NCBI GenBank assembly: GCA_947464185.1
Contig: CANHVY010000006.1
Coordinates: forward strand, 1 to 64,000
DNA from: Burkholderiales bacterium
GTDB lineage: Bacteria > Pseudomonadota > Gammaproteobacteria > Burkholderiales > Burkholderiaceae_C
Direction: 5' to 3'
Length of the DNA stretch: 64,000 nt
Shown here: positions 53,635-62,524 of the stretch, one piece after another
How the letters are laid out: each line of letters starts with the position of its first letter
Numbering within the stretch: the first letter of the stretch is position 1
Position numbers and translations under genes: made by a program
The notes under the pieces: model-generated
What the model saw: only the letters and a program-made list of their open reading frames with translations
Database searches by the model: none
Told to the model about the DNA's origin: nothing

Positions 53635-54375
53635 TCAGTAGCCCTCGGCCGCGCGCTGCGCGGCCTGCTCGATGCGCGGCCAGGTGTTCATGAGGTGCTC
53701 GCGCATGGCCTGGGCCATCGCGTCAGCATCGCGCGCGGCCAGCGCCTGCGCCATGGCCTCGTGCTCGGCCATGGCGGCGCCCCAGTTGTCGGGTACGCTG
53801 TTGCCCACATAGCGGATGCGGCGCATGCGCTGCGCCAGGGTGGCGTGCGTGGCGGACAAGGTTTCGTTGCCGGCCAGCGCCACCACCGCCTCATGGAAGC
53901 GCTGGTTGAGCGCAAAGTAGGGCTGCCGCTCGCGCCGGCGGAAGTGCTCGCGCATCTGCTCGTGCAAGGCAAGCACCGCGTTGATGCGCTCCTGCGGCGC
54001 GCCGCAGGCCTCGCGGGCGGCGAACTCCTCCAGCAGCGCGATGACGCGCAGCATGTCTTGCGCATCCTTGGCGGAGAAGGCGCGGACGATGGCGCCGCGC
54101 AGGGGCTGCATCTCCACCAGGCCTTCCGCGGCCAGCACCTTCAAGGCTTCGCGGATGGGCGTGCGCGACACCCCCAGGTTCGCCGCCAGTTCCAGCTCGG
54201 GCACCCGCTCGCCCGGGCGCAACTGGTTCTCGACGATCAGGTCGCGCAGCCGGGCGGTGACCTCATCGTGTAGGCGCGGCCGGCTGATGGCCGGCGCGGG
54301 CGACAGCGGGGGCGCGACGGCCGGATGCAGGTCAGCCGGTGGTGCATCGGTGGAATCAACGGCAGGGAAAACCAC
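53635..54375 (-). CDS. GntR-family regulator, FCD (FadR) subfamily
   Basis: 246 aa if started at GTG 54375; the ORF-track TTG at 54429 would place the palindrome below inside the coding region. The N-terminal winged helix has LRPGERVPELELAANLGVSRTPIREALKVLAAEGLVEM. The C-terminal FCD ligand domain has LNQRFHEAVVALAGN and a later AEHEAMAQALAARD with metal-binding histidines. It probably controls the divergent amidohydrolase-TRAP operon, and perhaps the FAH/Bug pair, in response to the substrate acid. Confidence 0.8.
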   Translation of the reverse strand: MVFPAVDSTDAPPADLHPAVAPPLSPAPAISRPRLHDEVTARLRDLIVENQLRPGERVPELELAANLGVSRTPIREALKVLAAEGLVEMQPLRGAIVRAFSAKDAQDMLRVIALLEEFAAREACGAPQERINAVLALHEQMREHFRRRERQPYFALNQRFHEAVVALAGNETLSATHATLAQRMRRIRYVGNSVPDNWGAAMAEHEAMAQALAARDADAMAQAMREHLMNTWPRIEQAAQRAAEGY

Positions 54376-54409
54376 GATCGGATTCTGCTGGGGTTTCGCT
54401 ATTCTCGTT

Positions 54410-54421
54410 CCGTAATTACGG
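54410..54421. promoter_or_regulatory. Perfect palindrome CCGTAATTACGG (candidate GntR operator)
   Basis: A 12-bp perfect dyad in the AT-richer gap between gntR and the divergent amidohydrolase gene. It lies 34 bp before the chosen GntR start and 99 bp before the amidohydrolase start. A nearby GGATTACCAATC could be part of the same control region. FCD regulators usually bind short palindromes in exactly this position. Confidence 0.55.
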
Positions 54422-54520
54422 ATTACCAATCACGGGTTTCCCCCATCGGCGCCTGCACCGACCGCCGCCCCTGAAGACTGTCCTGCCGCGCAGCCCCTTT
54501 CTGCCCAGCCGTCCATCACC

Positions 54521-55426
54521 ATGGCACGCCGCATCGTCGACGCCCACCACCACTTCTGGGACCTGGGCCGCAACCGCCACCCCTGGCTGTGCGACGAGCC
54601 ACCCATTGCCTTTCGCTATGGCGACTACGCCGCTCTGCGGCGCAACTACCTCCAGGCCGACTACCTGCGTGACGCGGCGGCCGCTTCGATGGACGTGCAG
54701 GGCACGGTCTACGTCGAAACCGAGTGGGACCCGGCCGACCCGCGCGGCGAGATGCGCTACGTCGAGAGCCTGATAGGCGAGACCGGCCTGCCCACCGTGG
54801 CCGTGGCCCACACCCGGCTGGATGCACCCGAGGCCGCCGAACTCCTGGCCTACCACGCGGCCTTCCCCTTCGTGCGCAGCATCCGCCACAAGCCACGCGC
54901 CCACCCGCGCCCTGGGATGGCCGAGCCGGGGGGCATGACAGACAGTGCCTGGCGGCGCGGCTTCGCGCAACTGGCGCCGCTGGGCCTGCGCTTTGACCTG
55001 CAGACGCCCTGGTGGCACATGGGCGAGGCCGCGGCCCTGGCGCGCGACTTCCCCGACACCACCCTCATCATCAACCACGCCGGCCTGCCGGCGGACCGCA
55101 GCGCCGAAGGCCTGGCGGCTTGGCGCACAGCAATGGCACAGGTGGCCGGCTGCCCCAACGTGTGCGTGAAGATCTCGGGCATCGGCGTGCCAGGCCAGGT
55201 CTGGACGGCCCAGGCCAACGGCGCCATCGTGCGTCACCTCATCGAGGTCTTTGGCGTGACGCGCTGCATGTTCGCCAGCAATTTCCCGGTGGACAGCTTG
55301 TGCGGCAGCTTCGAGGCCATCTTCGGCGGCTTCGGGGACATCGTGGCGGACCTGTCTGACGACGAGCAGGACGCCCTCTTCCGCCGTAACGCGATCCGCA
55401 TCTACGACATGGGCTTGGCCGAATGA
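54521..55426 (+). CDS. Amidohydrolase family 2 protein (lactonase / LigI-like TIM barrel)
   Basis: 301 aa. The metal-binding opening is IVDAHHHFWDLGRNRHPWL. Later motifs are SIRHKPRAHP, TLIINHAGLP and the terminal aspartate in FASNFPVDSL. This matches amidohydrolase_2 enzymes such as sugar-acid lactonases and 2-pyrone-4,6-dicarboxylate lactonase. It would open a lactone or similar ring in the cytoplasm. It heads a rightward operon with a HIBADH-like dehydrogenase and a TRAP transporter. Confidence 0.8.
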   Translation: MARRIVDAHHHFWDLGRNRHPWLCDEPPIAFRYGDYAALRRNYLQADYLRDAAAASMDVQGTVYVETEWDPADPRGEMRYVESLIGETGLPTVAVAHTRLDAPEAAELLAYHAAFPFVRSIRHKPRAHPRPGMAEPGGMTDSAWRRGFAQLAPLGLRFDLQTPWWHMGEAAALARDFPDTTLIINHAGLPADRSAEGLAAWRTAMAQVAGCPNVCVKISGIGVPGQVWTAQANGAIVRHLIEVFGVTRCMFASNFPVDSLCGSFEAIFGGFGDIVADLSDDEQDALFRRNAIRIYDMGLAE

Positions 55427-55484
55427 GTGCCCCTCGCCGCTACGGAGCGCTGATGTCCAAGCACGTGCATGAAGGGAGCGTCGA

Positions 55485-56399
55485 GTGAGCGCCGACGACA
55501 CACGCACAACGGATCGCCCCGCGCTCGCCTACATCGGCCTGGGGCTGATGGGCGGGCCCATGAGCGCGCACCTGGTGTCACGCGGCTGGACCGTGCGCGG
55601 CTACGACACGGTGCCAGAGCGGCGGGACGCCGCCGCAGCGCGCGGCGTGCAGGTCTGCGCCAGCGCGCGCGATGCTGCTCAAGGTGCGGGCCTGGTGCTG
55701 CTGAACCTGCCCACCACCGATGCCGTGGAAGAGGTGATGTTCGGTGCGCAGGGGCTGGCGCAGGTGATGCTGCCGCCGCAGCGCGTGGTGGACTTCTCCA
55801 CCATCGCCGTGGACCGGGGGCGCGACTTCATCGCCCGCCTGCAGGCGCAGGCAGGCTGCGGCTGGGTGGACGCGCCCGTGTCCGGCGGCCCGGCCGCCGC
55901 AGGCGCCGGCACGCTGACCGTGATGGCCGGCGCCCATGAGGACGACCGCGCCGCGGTGGCGACGCTGATGTCCGACGTGGTCGCCCGCTTCACAGTGCTG
56001 GGCCTGCCCGGCAGCGGCCTGGTGGCCAAGATGCTCAACCAGCTGATGGTGGGCTGCCTGCACGCCACGGTGGCGGAGTTCACGCTGATGGCCGAGACCG
56101 CCGGCATCGAGGCAGACCTGGTGCCCCAGGCCCTGGCCGGCGGCCATGCCGACGGCGTTCTATTCCAGCAGATCTACCCCCGCATGCGCAGCCGCGACTT
56201 CGCGCCGCGCGGCTACGTCCGGCAACTGCTGAAGGACCTGGACATGGTGCTGGCCTTCGCCAAGGACCTGCAGGTGCCCACCCCCATGACGGCGCAGGCT
56301 CAGACCCTGTACCGCATGCTGGCCCACCTGGGCCACAGCGAGCTGGACACCTCGGCAGTATTCAAGCTGTACGAACGCGAACACGGCCCGCCCAGCTGA
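55485..56399 (+). CDS. 3-hydroxyisobutyrate dehydrogenase-family NAD(P)-dependent oxidoreductase
   Basis: 304 aa, GTG start with GGGAG 7 bases upstream. The Rossmann motif is YIGLGLMGGPM, followed by VDFSTIAV, DAPVSGGPAAAGAGTL and the catalytic-lysine region GSGLVAKMLNQLMVG. Relatives oxidise beta-hydroxy acids such as 3-hydroxyisobutyrate, tartronate semialdehyde or L-threonate (LtnD type). It lies between the amidohydrolase and the TRAP genes, so it should act on the product of the lactonase step or on the imported acid. Confidence 0.85.
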   Translation: MSADDTRTTDRPALAYIGLGLMGGPMSAHLVSRGWTVRGYDTVPERRDAAAARGVQVCASARDAAQGAGLVLLNLPTTDAVEEVMFGAQGLAQVMLPPQRVVDFSTIAVDRGRDFIARLQAQAGCGWVDAPVSGGPAAAGAGTLTVMAGAHEDDRAAVATLMSDVVARFTVLGLPGSGLVAKMLNQLMVGCLHATVAEFTLMAETAGIEADLVPQALAGGHADGVLFQQIYPRMRSRDFAPRGYVRQLLKDLDMVLAFAKDLQVPTPMTAQAQTLYRMLAHLGHSELDTSAVFKLYEREHGPPS

Positions 56400-56472
56400 C
56401 CCGGCCTGGCTTGACCCTGCCCCACCTCAACCCACCCCACCCAACCACAACCGCAAGTAGAGGAGACACACC

Positions 56473-57462
56473 ATGAAACTGTTCAAGACCCTGAGCCTGG
56501 CCGCCGCGGCCGCCCTGCTGATGGCCGGCGCCGCGCAGGCGCAGATCAAGCTGCGCTACGCCCACGTGGGCGTGGCCAATGCCCCGCAGACTTTGTATGC
56601 CGATGAGGTGGCCAAGCTCGTCAAGGAACGCACGCAGGGTCGGGTGGAGATCCAGGTCTTCGCCAACTCGCAGCTCGGCGGCGTCGGCGAGATGGTGGAC
56701 GGCATCAAGTCCGGCGCCATCGCCATGGGCCACCACGACTTCGCCTCACTGGGCAAGATCCTGCCCAACACGGCCGTCTTCAACGCGCCCTTCATCTACC
56801 GCGACGCCGCGCACGCGCTGCGCGCCACCGATTCGCGCAGCTCGGAGGCCCTGAAGGCCATCAACGCCGAGTTGGTGCAAAAGGGCGGGATGCGCATAGT
56901 GGGCAGCTTCTTCCAGGGCACGCGCCACCTCACCTCCAAGGAACGGGTGCTGTCCCCCGCCGACATGAAGGGCAAGAAGTACCGTGGCGTGCCCGTGAAG
57001 CTGTGGTCGTCCATGCTCACAGGCATGGGTGCCGTGGCCACGCCGGTGGAGGTGTCGGAGCTGGCCACCGCCCTGGCCACCGGCCTCGTGGTCGGCCAGG
57101 AGAACCCGCTGCCCAACATCTTCAACCTCAAGCTCTTCGAGGTGCAGAAGTTCGTCATGCTCACAGGCCACATGCAGTCGGTGCTGTCGGTGTTCGTCAA
57201 CGAGAAGATCTGGGCGGGCGTACCTGCAGCCGACCGCAAGATCATCGAGGACACCATGGCCGAGGTGGGGCAGAAGACGCTGGACTGGGACAAGCAGACC
57301 TTCGACCGCTACCGCAAGGACCTGGAGGCCAAGGGCATGACCTTCATCTCCGACAAGGAAGGGCTGCAGCTGGACGCCTTCCGCCAGGCCGTGATCGGGC
57401 AGGTCAACAAGGACTTCCCGGAGTGGACCACGCTGATCCAGCAGATCCAGGCCGTCAAGTGA
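56473..57462 (+). CDS. TRAP transporter substrate-binding protein (DctP family)
   Basis: 329 aa with signal peptide cleaved at AQAQIKL. DctP features: LRYAHVGVANAPQTLYADEVAKLV, VEIQVFANSQLGGVGEMVDGIKSGAIAM, the HLTSKERVLSPADMKGKKYRGVPVKLW region, whose arginines bind the carboxylate, and NPLPNIFNLKLFEVQKFV. It binds an organic acid in the periplasm and passes it to the DctQM pair encoded next. AGAGGAG is a clear ribosome-binding site. Confidence 0.9.
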   Translation: MKLFKTLSLAAAAALLMAGAAQAQIKLRYAHVGVANAPQTLYADEVAKLVKERTQGRVEIQVFANSQLGGVGEMVDGIKSGAIAMGHHDFASLGKILPNTAVFNAPFIYRDAAHALRATDSRSSEALKAINAELVQKGGMRIVGSFFQGTRHLTSKERVLSPADMKGKKYRGVPVKLWSSMLTGMGAVATPVEVSELATALATGLVVGQENPLPNIFNLKLFEVQKFVMLTGHMQSVLSVFVNEKIWAGVPAADRKIIEDTMAEVGQKTLDWDKQTFDRYRKDLEAKGMTFISDKEGLQLDAFRQAVIGQVNKDFPEWTTLIQQIQAVK

Positions 57463-57527
57463 GCCTGGGGCCGCGGCAGGTCTTGCACCCCGCCGCGGCC
57501 TGACCCATCGCCTCACCGGGAACTTCC

Positions 57528-58010
57528 ATGTCCGCCTTGCGCCGAATGACCGTCGTGGCCTGCCTGCTGTTGCTGGCCGCGCTGATCTTCACCCCCAGCC
57601 TGCAGATCGTGATGCGCGGCGTTTTCAACGTGCCCATGTCGGGCGCGGAGGAACTGACCCGCTACTTCCTGATCGCCTTGACTCTGGTGGGGGCAGCGCA
57701 TGTCACGCACGAGGGTGGACAGATCCGCATGCAGGAGTTCCAGGCCCTGCTGCCCGCACGGCTGCGCTTTGCGGTGCAGTTGCTGATTGAGGTGGCGGCC
57801 GCGGGGATGTTCGCGCTGATGGCCGTGGCGTCGGTGGTCTCCATCCGCAACAACCTGAACAACCAGACCGCCACACTGGAGATGCCCTACTGGCTGTTCA
57901 TGGCGCCGATGACCATCGGCATGACCCTGCTGACGCTGGAAAGCCTGGCCCTGCTGCGGCGCACCTGGCGCCAGGGCCACGCCGACAACAAGCAGACCAC
58001 CCTGGCCTGA
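57528..58010 (+). CDS. TRAP transporter small permease (DctQ family)
   Basis: 160 aa with four hydrophobic helices. The family pattern VVACLLLLAALIFTPSLQIVMRGVF, GAEELTRYFLIALTLVGAAHVTHEGGQIRM is clear. It forms the small membrane subunit with DctM. It lies 65 bp after DctP and 28 bp before DctM, with a short lysine-rich tail. Confidence 0.85.
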   Translation: MSALRRMTVVACLLLLAALIFTPSLQIVMRGVFNVPMSGAEELTRYFLIALTLVGAAHVTHEGGQIRMQEFQALLPARLRFAVQLLIEVAAAGMFALMAVASVVSIRNNLNNQTATLEMPYWLFMAPMTIGMTLLTLESLALLRRTWRQGHADNKQTTLA

Positions 58011-58038
58011 CCGACCCCCTTCTGACGCACGCACCCCC

Positions 58039-59319
58039 ATGAGCGGATTCCTCGTCGTCCTCGCGTTCCTGGCGCTGTTCATGCTGGGCTTCCCGGTGGT
58101 GCTGGCCATCGGCCTGCCCAGCATCGCTTACCTGCTGCTCAACGACCTGCCGCTGCAGATGGTGGCGCAGCGCACGCTGTATGCGCTGGACTCCTTCCCG
58201 CTGGTGGCCGTGCCGGTGTTCCTGTTCGTGGGCAGCCTCATGAACACGGCCGGCATCTCCAAGCACATCTACCGCTTTGCAGACACGGCCGTGGGCCGGC
58301 TGCCCGGCGGACTGGCGCAGGTCAACATCTTCGGCAGCCTGGTGTTCGCCGGCATGTCGGGCTCGGCCCTGGCCGACATCGGAGGCATCGGCCGCATCGA
58401 AATCGACGCCATGAAGTCCAAGGGTTTCAACCCCGCCTTTGCCAGCGCGGTGACGTCGTCGTCGGCCATCGTGGGGCCCATCTTTCCACCCAGCATCCCG
58501 CTCATCCTCTACGGCACCGTCACCGGCGTGTCGGTCATTCAGCTGCTGCTGGGCGGCATCCTGCCTGCCCTGCTGTGCGTGGCCGCGTTGATGATCATGA
58601 CGGCCTGGCTGTCGGTGCGCCGCGGCTACCCGCGCGCCGACCGTTGGCCCGGCTGGGCCCGGCTGTGGGCCGACATGAAGCCGGCCCTGCCCGCGCTGAT
58701 GGCGCCGGTCATCCTGATCGGTGGCATGCTGGCGGGCTGGTTCACCCCCACCGAGATTGCCGCGGTGACCGTGGCCTACGCGCTGCTGATCAGCAGCCTG
58801 TTCTACCGTGAGCTGACCTGGGCGCGCCTGATCGGCGCCGCCCTGGAAACGCTGCGCGCCTCCTCAGCCATCCTGATCATCGTGGCCGTGGCCGCACTGT
58901 TCGGCTGGGTGCTGTCAGTGGAGCAGGTGCCGCAAGCCATGACGAAGTTCATGCTCTCGATCTCCACGGAGCCCTGGGTGCTGCTGCTGCTGGTGAACGT
59001 GCTGCTGCTGGTGGTGGGCATGTTCCTGGACAGCACCACCGCCATCCTGGTGATCGCCCCCATCATCGCCAAGCCCCTGATGGCCGCGGGCGTGGACCCG
59101 GTGCACCTGGGCATGGTGGTGATCTTCAACCTGATGATCGGCCTGCTCACGCCGCCCATGGGGCTGGCGCTGTTCCTGGTGGCCGACATCGCCAAGGTGC
59201 GCATGCAGGACGTGCTGCGCGAAATGCTGCCGTTCTACGTGCCGCTGGTGGCCACGCTGCTGCTGATCACCTTCGTGCCGGCGATCACGCTGTGGCTGCC
59301 GCGCCTGGCGGTGGGTTGA
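58039..59319 (+). CDS. TRAP transporter large permease (DctM family)
   Basis: 426 aa with about 12 hydrophobic segments. Signature regions: MLGFPVVLAIGLPSIAYLL, MNTAGISKHIYRFADTAVGRLPGGLAQVNI, FAGMSGSALADIGGIGRIEIDAM, SSSAIVGPIFPPSIPLILYG and the C-terminal NLMIGLLTPPMGLALFLVADIAKV. It drives Na-coupled uptake of the acid captured by DctP. Confidence 0.9.
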   Translation: MSGFLVVLAFLALFMLGFPVVLAIGLPSIAYLLLNDLPLQMVAQRTLYALDSFPLVAVPVFLFVGSLMNTAGISKHIYRFADTAVGRLPGGLAQVNIFGSLVFAGMSGSALADIGGIGRIEIDAMKSKGFNPAFASAVTSSSAIVGPIFPPSIPLILYGTVTGVSVIQLLLGGILPALLCVAALMIMTAWLSVRRGYPRADRWPGWARLWADMKPALPALMAPVILIGGMLAGWFTPTEIAAVTVAYALLISSLFYRELTWARLIGAALETLRASSAILIIVAVAALFGWVLSVEQVPQAMTKFMLSISTEPWVLLLLVNVLLLVVGMFLDSTTAILVIAPIIAKPLMAAGVDPVHLGMVVIFNLMIGLLTPPMGLALFLVADIAKVRMQDVLREMLPFYVPLVATLLLITFVPAITLWLPRLAVG

Positions 59320-59411
59320 GGGACTGACCGGTCCCGGGTGCGCCTACTGGCGGGCCCGGACCTGAACTCCTGCCCCGAACTTCCGACCTGAACTTCCCCA
59401 CAAGGATTCAC

Positions 59412-60353
59412 ATGAAACCCACCATCGCCCTGTTCACCGGCGACCCCGCCGGCATCGGCCCGGAACTGGTCGACAAGCTCCTGGCCGACCCGGGCACCCT
59501 GGCCAAGGCCGACGTCATCCTCATCGGCCAGCGCGGCCAGGTGCGGGTGCCAGACGGCGTGCGCTGGCACGACTGGGCCGGCGCGGAGGCCCCGGCCTTC
59601 CCGCGGGCCCAGGCCACGGCCGACAACGGCGGCTACATGCTGCAGGGGCTGGAGGTGGGCGCACGCCTGGCGCAGTCAGGCGCGGCCGACGCCTTGTGCT
59701 TTGCGCCGCTGAACAAGGGCGCGCTGCGCGCCGGCGGCATGCACCAGGAGGACGAGCTGCGCTGGTTCTCGGAGTTGCTGGCCTATGACGGCATCTGCGG
59801 CGAGCTCAACGTGCTGGCGAACCTGTGGACGGCGCGTGTCACCTCGCATGTGGCGCTCAAGGAGGTGAGCGAACTGCTGGCGCCGCACAAGGTGGCGGAC
59901 GCCATCAGCATGATCCACCGGGCGCTGCAGGCCTCGGGCAAGGCCAGCCCACGCATTGCGGTGTGCGGCCTGAACCCGCACAACGGTGACAACGGCAACT
60001 ATGGCGACGAGGAAGGCCGCATCATCGAGCCCGGCGTGCGCCTGGCGGCGGAACGCGGCTTCCCGGCCGACGGCCCCTTCCCCGCCGACACCACCTTCGT
60101 GCGGGCCATCCGTTCCGAGGGCGGCTACGACGGCGTGGTGACGATGTACCACGACCAGGGCCAGATCGCGATGAAACTGATGGGCTTCGAGCGTGGCGTC
60201 ACCGTGCACGGCGGCCTGCCCATCCCCATCACCACGCCGGCCCACGGCACGGCCTACGATATTGCCGGGGCCGGCAAGGCCAACCCCGGCGCCATGCTCA
60301 ACGCCTTCGATCTGGCCTGCCGCATGGGCATGAGCCGGTGCACCAGTCACTGA
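59412..60353 (+). CDS. PdxA-family dehydrogenase (PdxA2/TphB-like)
   Basis: 313 aa. PdxA-fold motifs: TGDPAGIGPELVDKLL, APLNKGALRAGGM, TSHVALKEVSELL (metal histidine), CGLNPHNGDNGNYGDEE, MYHDQGQIAMKLMGF and TTPAHGTAYDIAG. Catabolic relatives are PdxA2, which oxidises 4-phospho-D-threonate or erythronate, and TphB, the terephthalate diol dehydrogenase. Being in a TRAP/HIBADH operon it is very unlikely to serve vitamin B6 synthesis. No DUF1537 kinase, which PdxA2 needs, and no TphA oxygenase is nearby, so the substrate stays open. Confidence 0.8.
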   Translation: MKPTIALFTGDPAGIGPELVDKLLADPGTLAKADVILIGQRGQVRVPDGVRWHDWAGAEAPAFPRAQATADNGGYMLQGLEVGARLAQSGAADALCFAPLNKGALRAGGMHQEDELRWFSELLAYDGICGELNVLANLWTARVTSHVALKEVSELLAPHKVADAISMIHRALQASGKASPRIAVCGLNPHNGDNGNYGDEEGRIIEPGVRLAAERGFPADGPFPADTTFVRAIRSEGGYDGVVTMYHDQGQIAMKLMGFERGVTVHGGLPIPITTPAHGTAYDIAGAGKANPGAMLNAFDLACRMGMSRCTSH

Positions 60354-60373
60354 AATCTGCAGGAGACCGCACG

Positions 60374-61345
60374 ATGCAACGCAAGACCTTCACCGCCGCG
60401 CTGATCACCCTGGCGGCAGCCCTGTCCCTGCCCGCCGGCGCGCAGACGGCCTACCCCACCAAACCCGTCAAGCTGATGGTCGGCGCCGGCCCGGGCGGGG
60501 GCACCGACATCATCGCCCGCCTGCTGGCCGAGAAGTTCGCGGAAGGCCTGAAGGGCACCTGGGTGGTGGAGAACAGGCCCGGCGCCTCGAACACGATTGC
60601 CGCGGACATCACCGCCAAGGCCCCGGCCGACGGCCACACGCTGCTGGTGGCCACCAACACCGGCCAGGCCATCGCCCCGCACCTGCTGAAACTGGCCTTC
60701 GACCCCTTGAAGGACCTGGTGCCCCTGGGCCTGATCGCCACCGTGCCGAACGTGCTGGTGGTGGGCGCACAGGTGCCCGTAAAGAACGTGAGCGAACTCG
60801 TGGCTGCGATGAAGGCCAAGCCCGGGGACTTCAAGTACGCCTCCTCGGGCGTGGGCAGCACCCAGCACATCGCAGGCGAGGCCTTCGACATGGCCGCGGG
60901 CACCAAGAGCCAGCACATCCCCTACAAGGGCAGCAGCCAGGCGCACCTGGACATCATCGGCGGCAGTGTGCAGATGATGTTCGACACCACCTCCTCCGCG
61001 ATGGCGCAGATCAAGGCCGGCAAGTTCAGGCCCCTGGCCGTGACCACGCCTGCCCGCTCGCCCCAGCTGCCCGAGGTGCCCACGCTGGCCGAAGCGGGTG
61101 TGCGCGGCGCCGAGATGAGCACCTGGTATGCGCTGTATGTCACCGCAGGCACCCCGCCCGATGTGGTGGCCCGGCTGCAGGCCGAGCTGGCACGCGTGAT
61201 CAGGCTGCCGGACGTGGACGCCCGCCTCAAGGGCCTGGGCGGCGAGCCGTCGACCATCACGCCCGCGCAGTTCGCCGAGCTCAATCGTCAGGAATTCGAG
61301 CGCTTCGGCAAGCTGATCCGCGACGCCAAGATCAAGCTGGATTGA
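60374..61345 (+). CDS. Bug-family solute-binding protein
   Basis: 323 aa from ATG 60374 with AGGAG 8 bases upstream and signal peptide ending PAGAQTAYP. Motifs: MVGAGPGGGTDIIARLLAEKF, WVVENRPGASNTIAADI, DFKYASSGVGSTQHIAGEAF, QHIPYKGSSQAHLDIIGGSV and SPQLPEVPTLAEAGV. It is the last gene of the TRAP/PdxA operon, an unusual pairing of two different classes of binding protein in one operon. Confidence 0.85.
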   Translation: MQRKTFTAALITLAAALSLPAGAQTAYPTKPVKLMVGAGPGGGTDIIARLLAEKFAEGLKGTWVVENRPGASNTIAADITAKAPADGHTLLVATNTGQAIAPHLLKLAFDPLKDLVPLGLIATVPNVLVVGAQVPVKNVSELVAAMKAKPGDFKYASSGVGSTQHIAGEAFDMAAGTKSQHIPYKGSSQAHLDIIGGSVQMMFDTTSSAMAQIKAGKFRPLAVTTPARSPQLPEVPTLAEAGVRGAEMSTWYALYVTAGTPPDVVARLQAELARVIRLPDVDARLKGLGGEPSTITPAQFAELNRQEFERFGKLIRDAKIKLD

Positions 61346-61418
61346 CACCCGCCTGAGCACCGAAAGGCGCCATCCACTGGCCTCCGCGGATTGCGCCCAG
61401 GGCGCGACACCTCCCGCG

Positions 61419-62420
61419 TCAGCGGTCTTGCGCTGCCGGCAGCCGCACCACCAGGTTGCCCACGAGCTGGCCAGACTCCACGGCCTCGTGGGCGGCCACG
61501 ATGTCGTGCAGGTCCACGCGGCGGGCGATCGGGTGCTGCAGCAGCCCGTCGTCGAGCATCCCGCGCAGCGCGGCCTCGGCAGCGGCGCGGTCGGCCACGC
61601 TCAGGGCGTAGACGATGAAGAAGTGCCAGGACAGGTTCTTCACGATGAGCGGGAAGAAGGGGAACTCGAACCCCGCATTGCCGCTGCCGTAGACGACGGC
61701 GCAGCCACCGGGCTTGAGCATCTCGGCATCGAGCAGGCCGTTGGCCGCGACGTCCACCTCGATGACGCGGTCCAGCCCTTCACCGCCGGTCAGCTCGGCC
61801 ACGCGGGCGGCCAGGGGCTCGTCACGGTAATTGATCGTGGCGTGTGCACCAGCCGCCAAGGCCACCTGGGCCTTGTGCGCCGAGCTGACGCTGGCAATCA
61901 ACTGGCGTGCGCCCAGCAGGCGCGCGAACTGGACGGCGTAGTGCCCGACCGCCCCCGCGCCACCGGCCACTAGCACGCGCTGGCCGGCCACGCCGCCGTA
62001 GCCGCGCACCGCGTGCAAGGCCGTCAGCGCGGGGATGCCGAAGCAGGCGCCCGCCTCCTTGGGCACGCCATCGGGCAGCTCCACCGCCTGCGCCGTGGGC
62101 AGGACGGTGCACTCCGCCGCCGTGCCGTCAGGGCGGCCCCAGGCGGCGTTCCAGACCCAGACGCGCCGGCCCAGGCGTTCCACAGGCACCCCGGAGCCCA
62201 CGGCCTCGATCACGCCGGCACCGTCGCTGTGCGGGGTGACGCTCGGAAACGGCATGCCGCGGCCGCGAAGGTCCGCCCGTGACTTCACATCCGTGGGGTT
62301 GACGCCCGACCAGTGCAGGCGAACCTTCACCTCCCCGGGACCAGGCTCGGGTTCGGGCAGGTCGCCCAGCTGCAGCACCTCGCGCGCAGCGCCGGTGCGG
62401 GTGTAGAAGGCTGCTTTCAT
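61419..62420 (-). CDS. Quinone oxidoreductase-like MDR-family protein (zinc-free)
   Basis: 333 aa from ATG 62420 with GGATCC-type weak upstream site; the longer ORF is not supported. Medium-chain dehydrogenase fold: LHWSGVNPTDVKSRADLRG, VTPHSDGAGVIEAVGSGV, the NADPH motif VLVAGGAGAVGHYAVQFARLLGA and INYRDEPLAARVAELTGGEGLDRVIEVDVAANG. The structural and catalytic zinc cysteines are absent, as in zeta-crystallin-type NADPH:quinone reductases. It is convergent with the Bug gene. Confidence 0.85.
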   Translation of the reverse strand: MKAAFYTRTGAAREVLQLGDLPEPEPGPGEVKVRLHWSGVNPTDVKSRADLRGRGMPFPSVTPHSDGAGVIEAVGSGVPVERLGRRVWVWNAAWGRPDGTAAECTVLPTAQAVELPDGVPKEAGACFGIPALTALHAVRGYGGVAGQRVLVAGGAGAVGHYAVQFARLLGARQLIASVSSAHKAQVALAAGAHATINYRDEPLAARVAELTGGEGLDRVIEVDVAANGLLDAEMLKPGGCAVVYGSGNAGFEFPFFPLIVKNLSWHFFIVYALSVADRAAAEAALRGMLDDGLLQHPIARRVDLHDIVAAHEAVESGQLVGNLVVRLPAAQDR

Positions 62421-62524
62421 GAGCGGATCCTGAAGCAATGGCTGGCGGTGCGGGTGAAGGCGCGGGTGGCAAGTCGCGGCAGTCCACGCTTCGCAGGCGG
62501 GGCTCCGCGCCGCCACACTGCGGC

